Source of the DNA: Triops longicaudatus
Taxonomy: Eukaryota > Arthropoda > Branchiopoda > Notostraca > Triopsidae
Length of the DNA: 64,000 nucleotides
Direction: 5' to 3'
Assembly (NCBI GenBank): GCA_022885665.1
Contig: JAGQDJ010000051.1
Coordinates: 553,155 to 617,154 of the forward strand
The notes beneath the pieces are model-generated. The model was not told where the DNA came from, ran no database searches, and was given only the letters and a program-made list of their open reading frames with translations. The position numbers and the translations under genes are program-made. Positions 63,638 to 64,000 of the stretch are shown here, one piece after another (the stretch's first letter is position 1; every line of letters begins with the position of its first letter).

Positions 63638-64000
63638 CTACGGTGAACAGAAATAACCAGAAAATATGAATTTAAAATAAAGGAAAGACAAACTACAACC
63701 AGTTTCAAGCAGTTGTGATTTCGAACTGAAATATTGCGCTTTCATACAGTTAATGAAATTTTAGTTGCGTCATTCTTTAGCCATAGAATCAAACTTGGAT
63801 AACAATGAATTCCTTCGTCAGGGAATTATTTCCACTGTGGATCAGAAGCTAAGAGGGTACTTGTCTGTTGTACGCTCAGTGGCCTGTTAGGTTCTGTTGT
63901 AGCCTGTTGGATGGGTTCAGTTAGGTTAGGTTAAATTTTGTTAAGTTTCCACGATATAGCCAGGAACCAAAACAAGCGGATGGAAATACGGCAATTGAAA
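63638..64000 (-). other. Hdc upstream intron, truncated by the window edge
   Basis: Precedes the AHSSVEKAG exon and should join it to the N-terminal PLP-domain exons beyond the window. Near 63910-63935 a CAGTTAGGTTAGGTTAA stretch resembles one unit of the dispersed GGTTAGG repeat. Confidence 0.6.

Overview
The window looks like arthropod nuclear DNA. It is AT-rich and intron-rich, with GT-AG introns, dispersed degenerate repeats built around a TTAGG-like core, and short transposon relics. It carries divergent ionotropic receptors (a protostome family), an invertebrate-type UNC-45, a DCC/Frazzled receptor and a histidine decarboxylase. Nothing seen fixes the order; a crustacean or other non-model arthropod is plausible. 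No bacterial, viral, CRISPR or tRNA feature was recognised.

Layout. (1) 3.2-9.6 kb: two tandem, intronless, minus-strand ionotropic-receptor genes, each with a TATA box about 40-46 bases before its ATG. The left copy is broken by an 81-base duplicate around a single N, which is almost certainly an assembly join. (2) 10.6-49.7 kb, minus strand: one large netrin-receptor gene (frazzled/DCC/neogenin). I assembled 24 phase-consistent exons totalling 4,443 nt (1,480 residues plus stop): signal peptide, four Ig, six FN3, a transmembrane helix and a tail with P1 and P3 motifs. A predicted 21.7 kb first intron (27.8-49.5 kb) holds most of the apparently empty DNA. (3) 51.6-56.6 kb, minus strand: a complete unc-45 myosin chaperone, 19 exons and 2,802 nt (933 residues plus stop). 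(4) 57.2-59.3 kb, plus strand: a complete pyrroline-5-carboxylate reductase, 7 exons and 840 nt (279 residues plus stop), divergent from unc-45 across 650 bases. (5) 59.7-63.6 kb, minus strand: the 3' ten exons of histidine decarboxylase, convergent with P5CR and running off the right edge.

These genes are neighbours rather than a pathway: chemosensation, axon guidance, myosin folding, proline synthesis and histamine synthesis. The more unusual observations are a gene-conversion-like tract between the two receptors, a probable GC-AG intron and a 42-nt in-frame cassette exon in frazzled, a 63-nt stop-free intron in unc-45, a scattered ~41-bp degenerate satellite present in both orientations, and several pogo/Tigger-like miniature elements. 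I found no clearly new multi-gene system. All exon joins were worked out by eye from splice signals, reading phase and family similarity, and have not been tested against transcripts.
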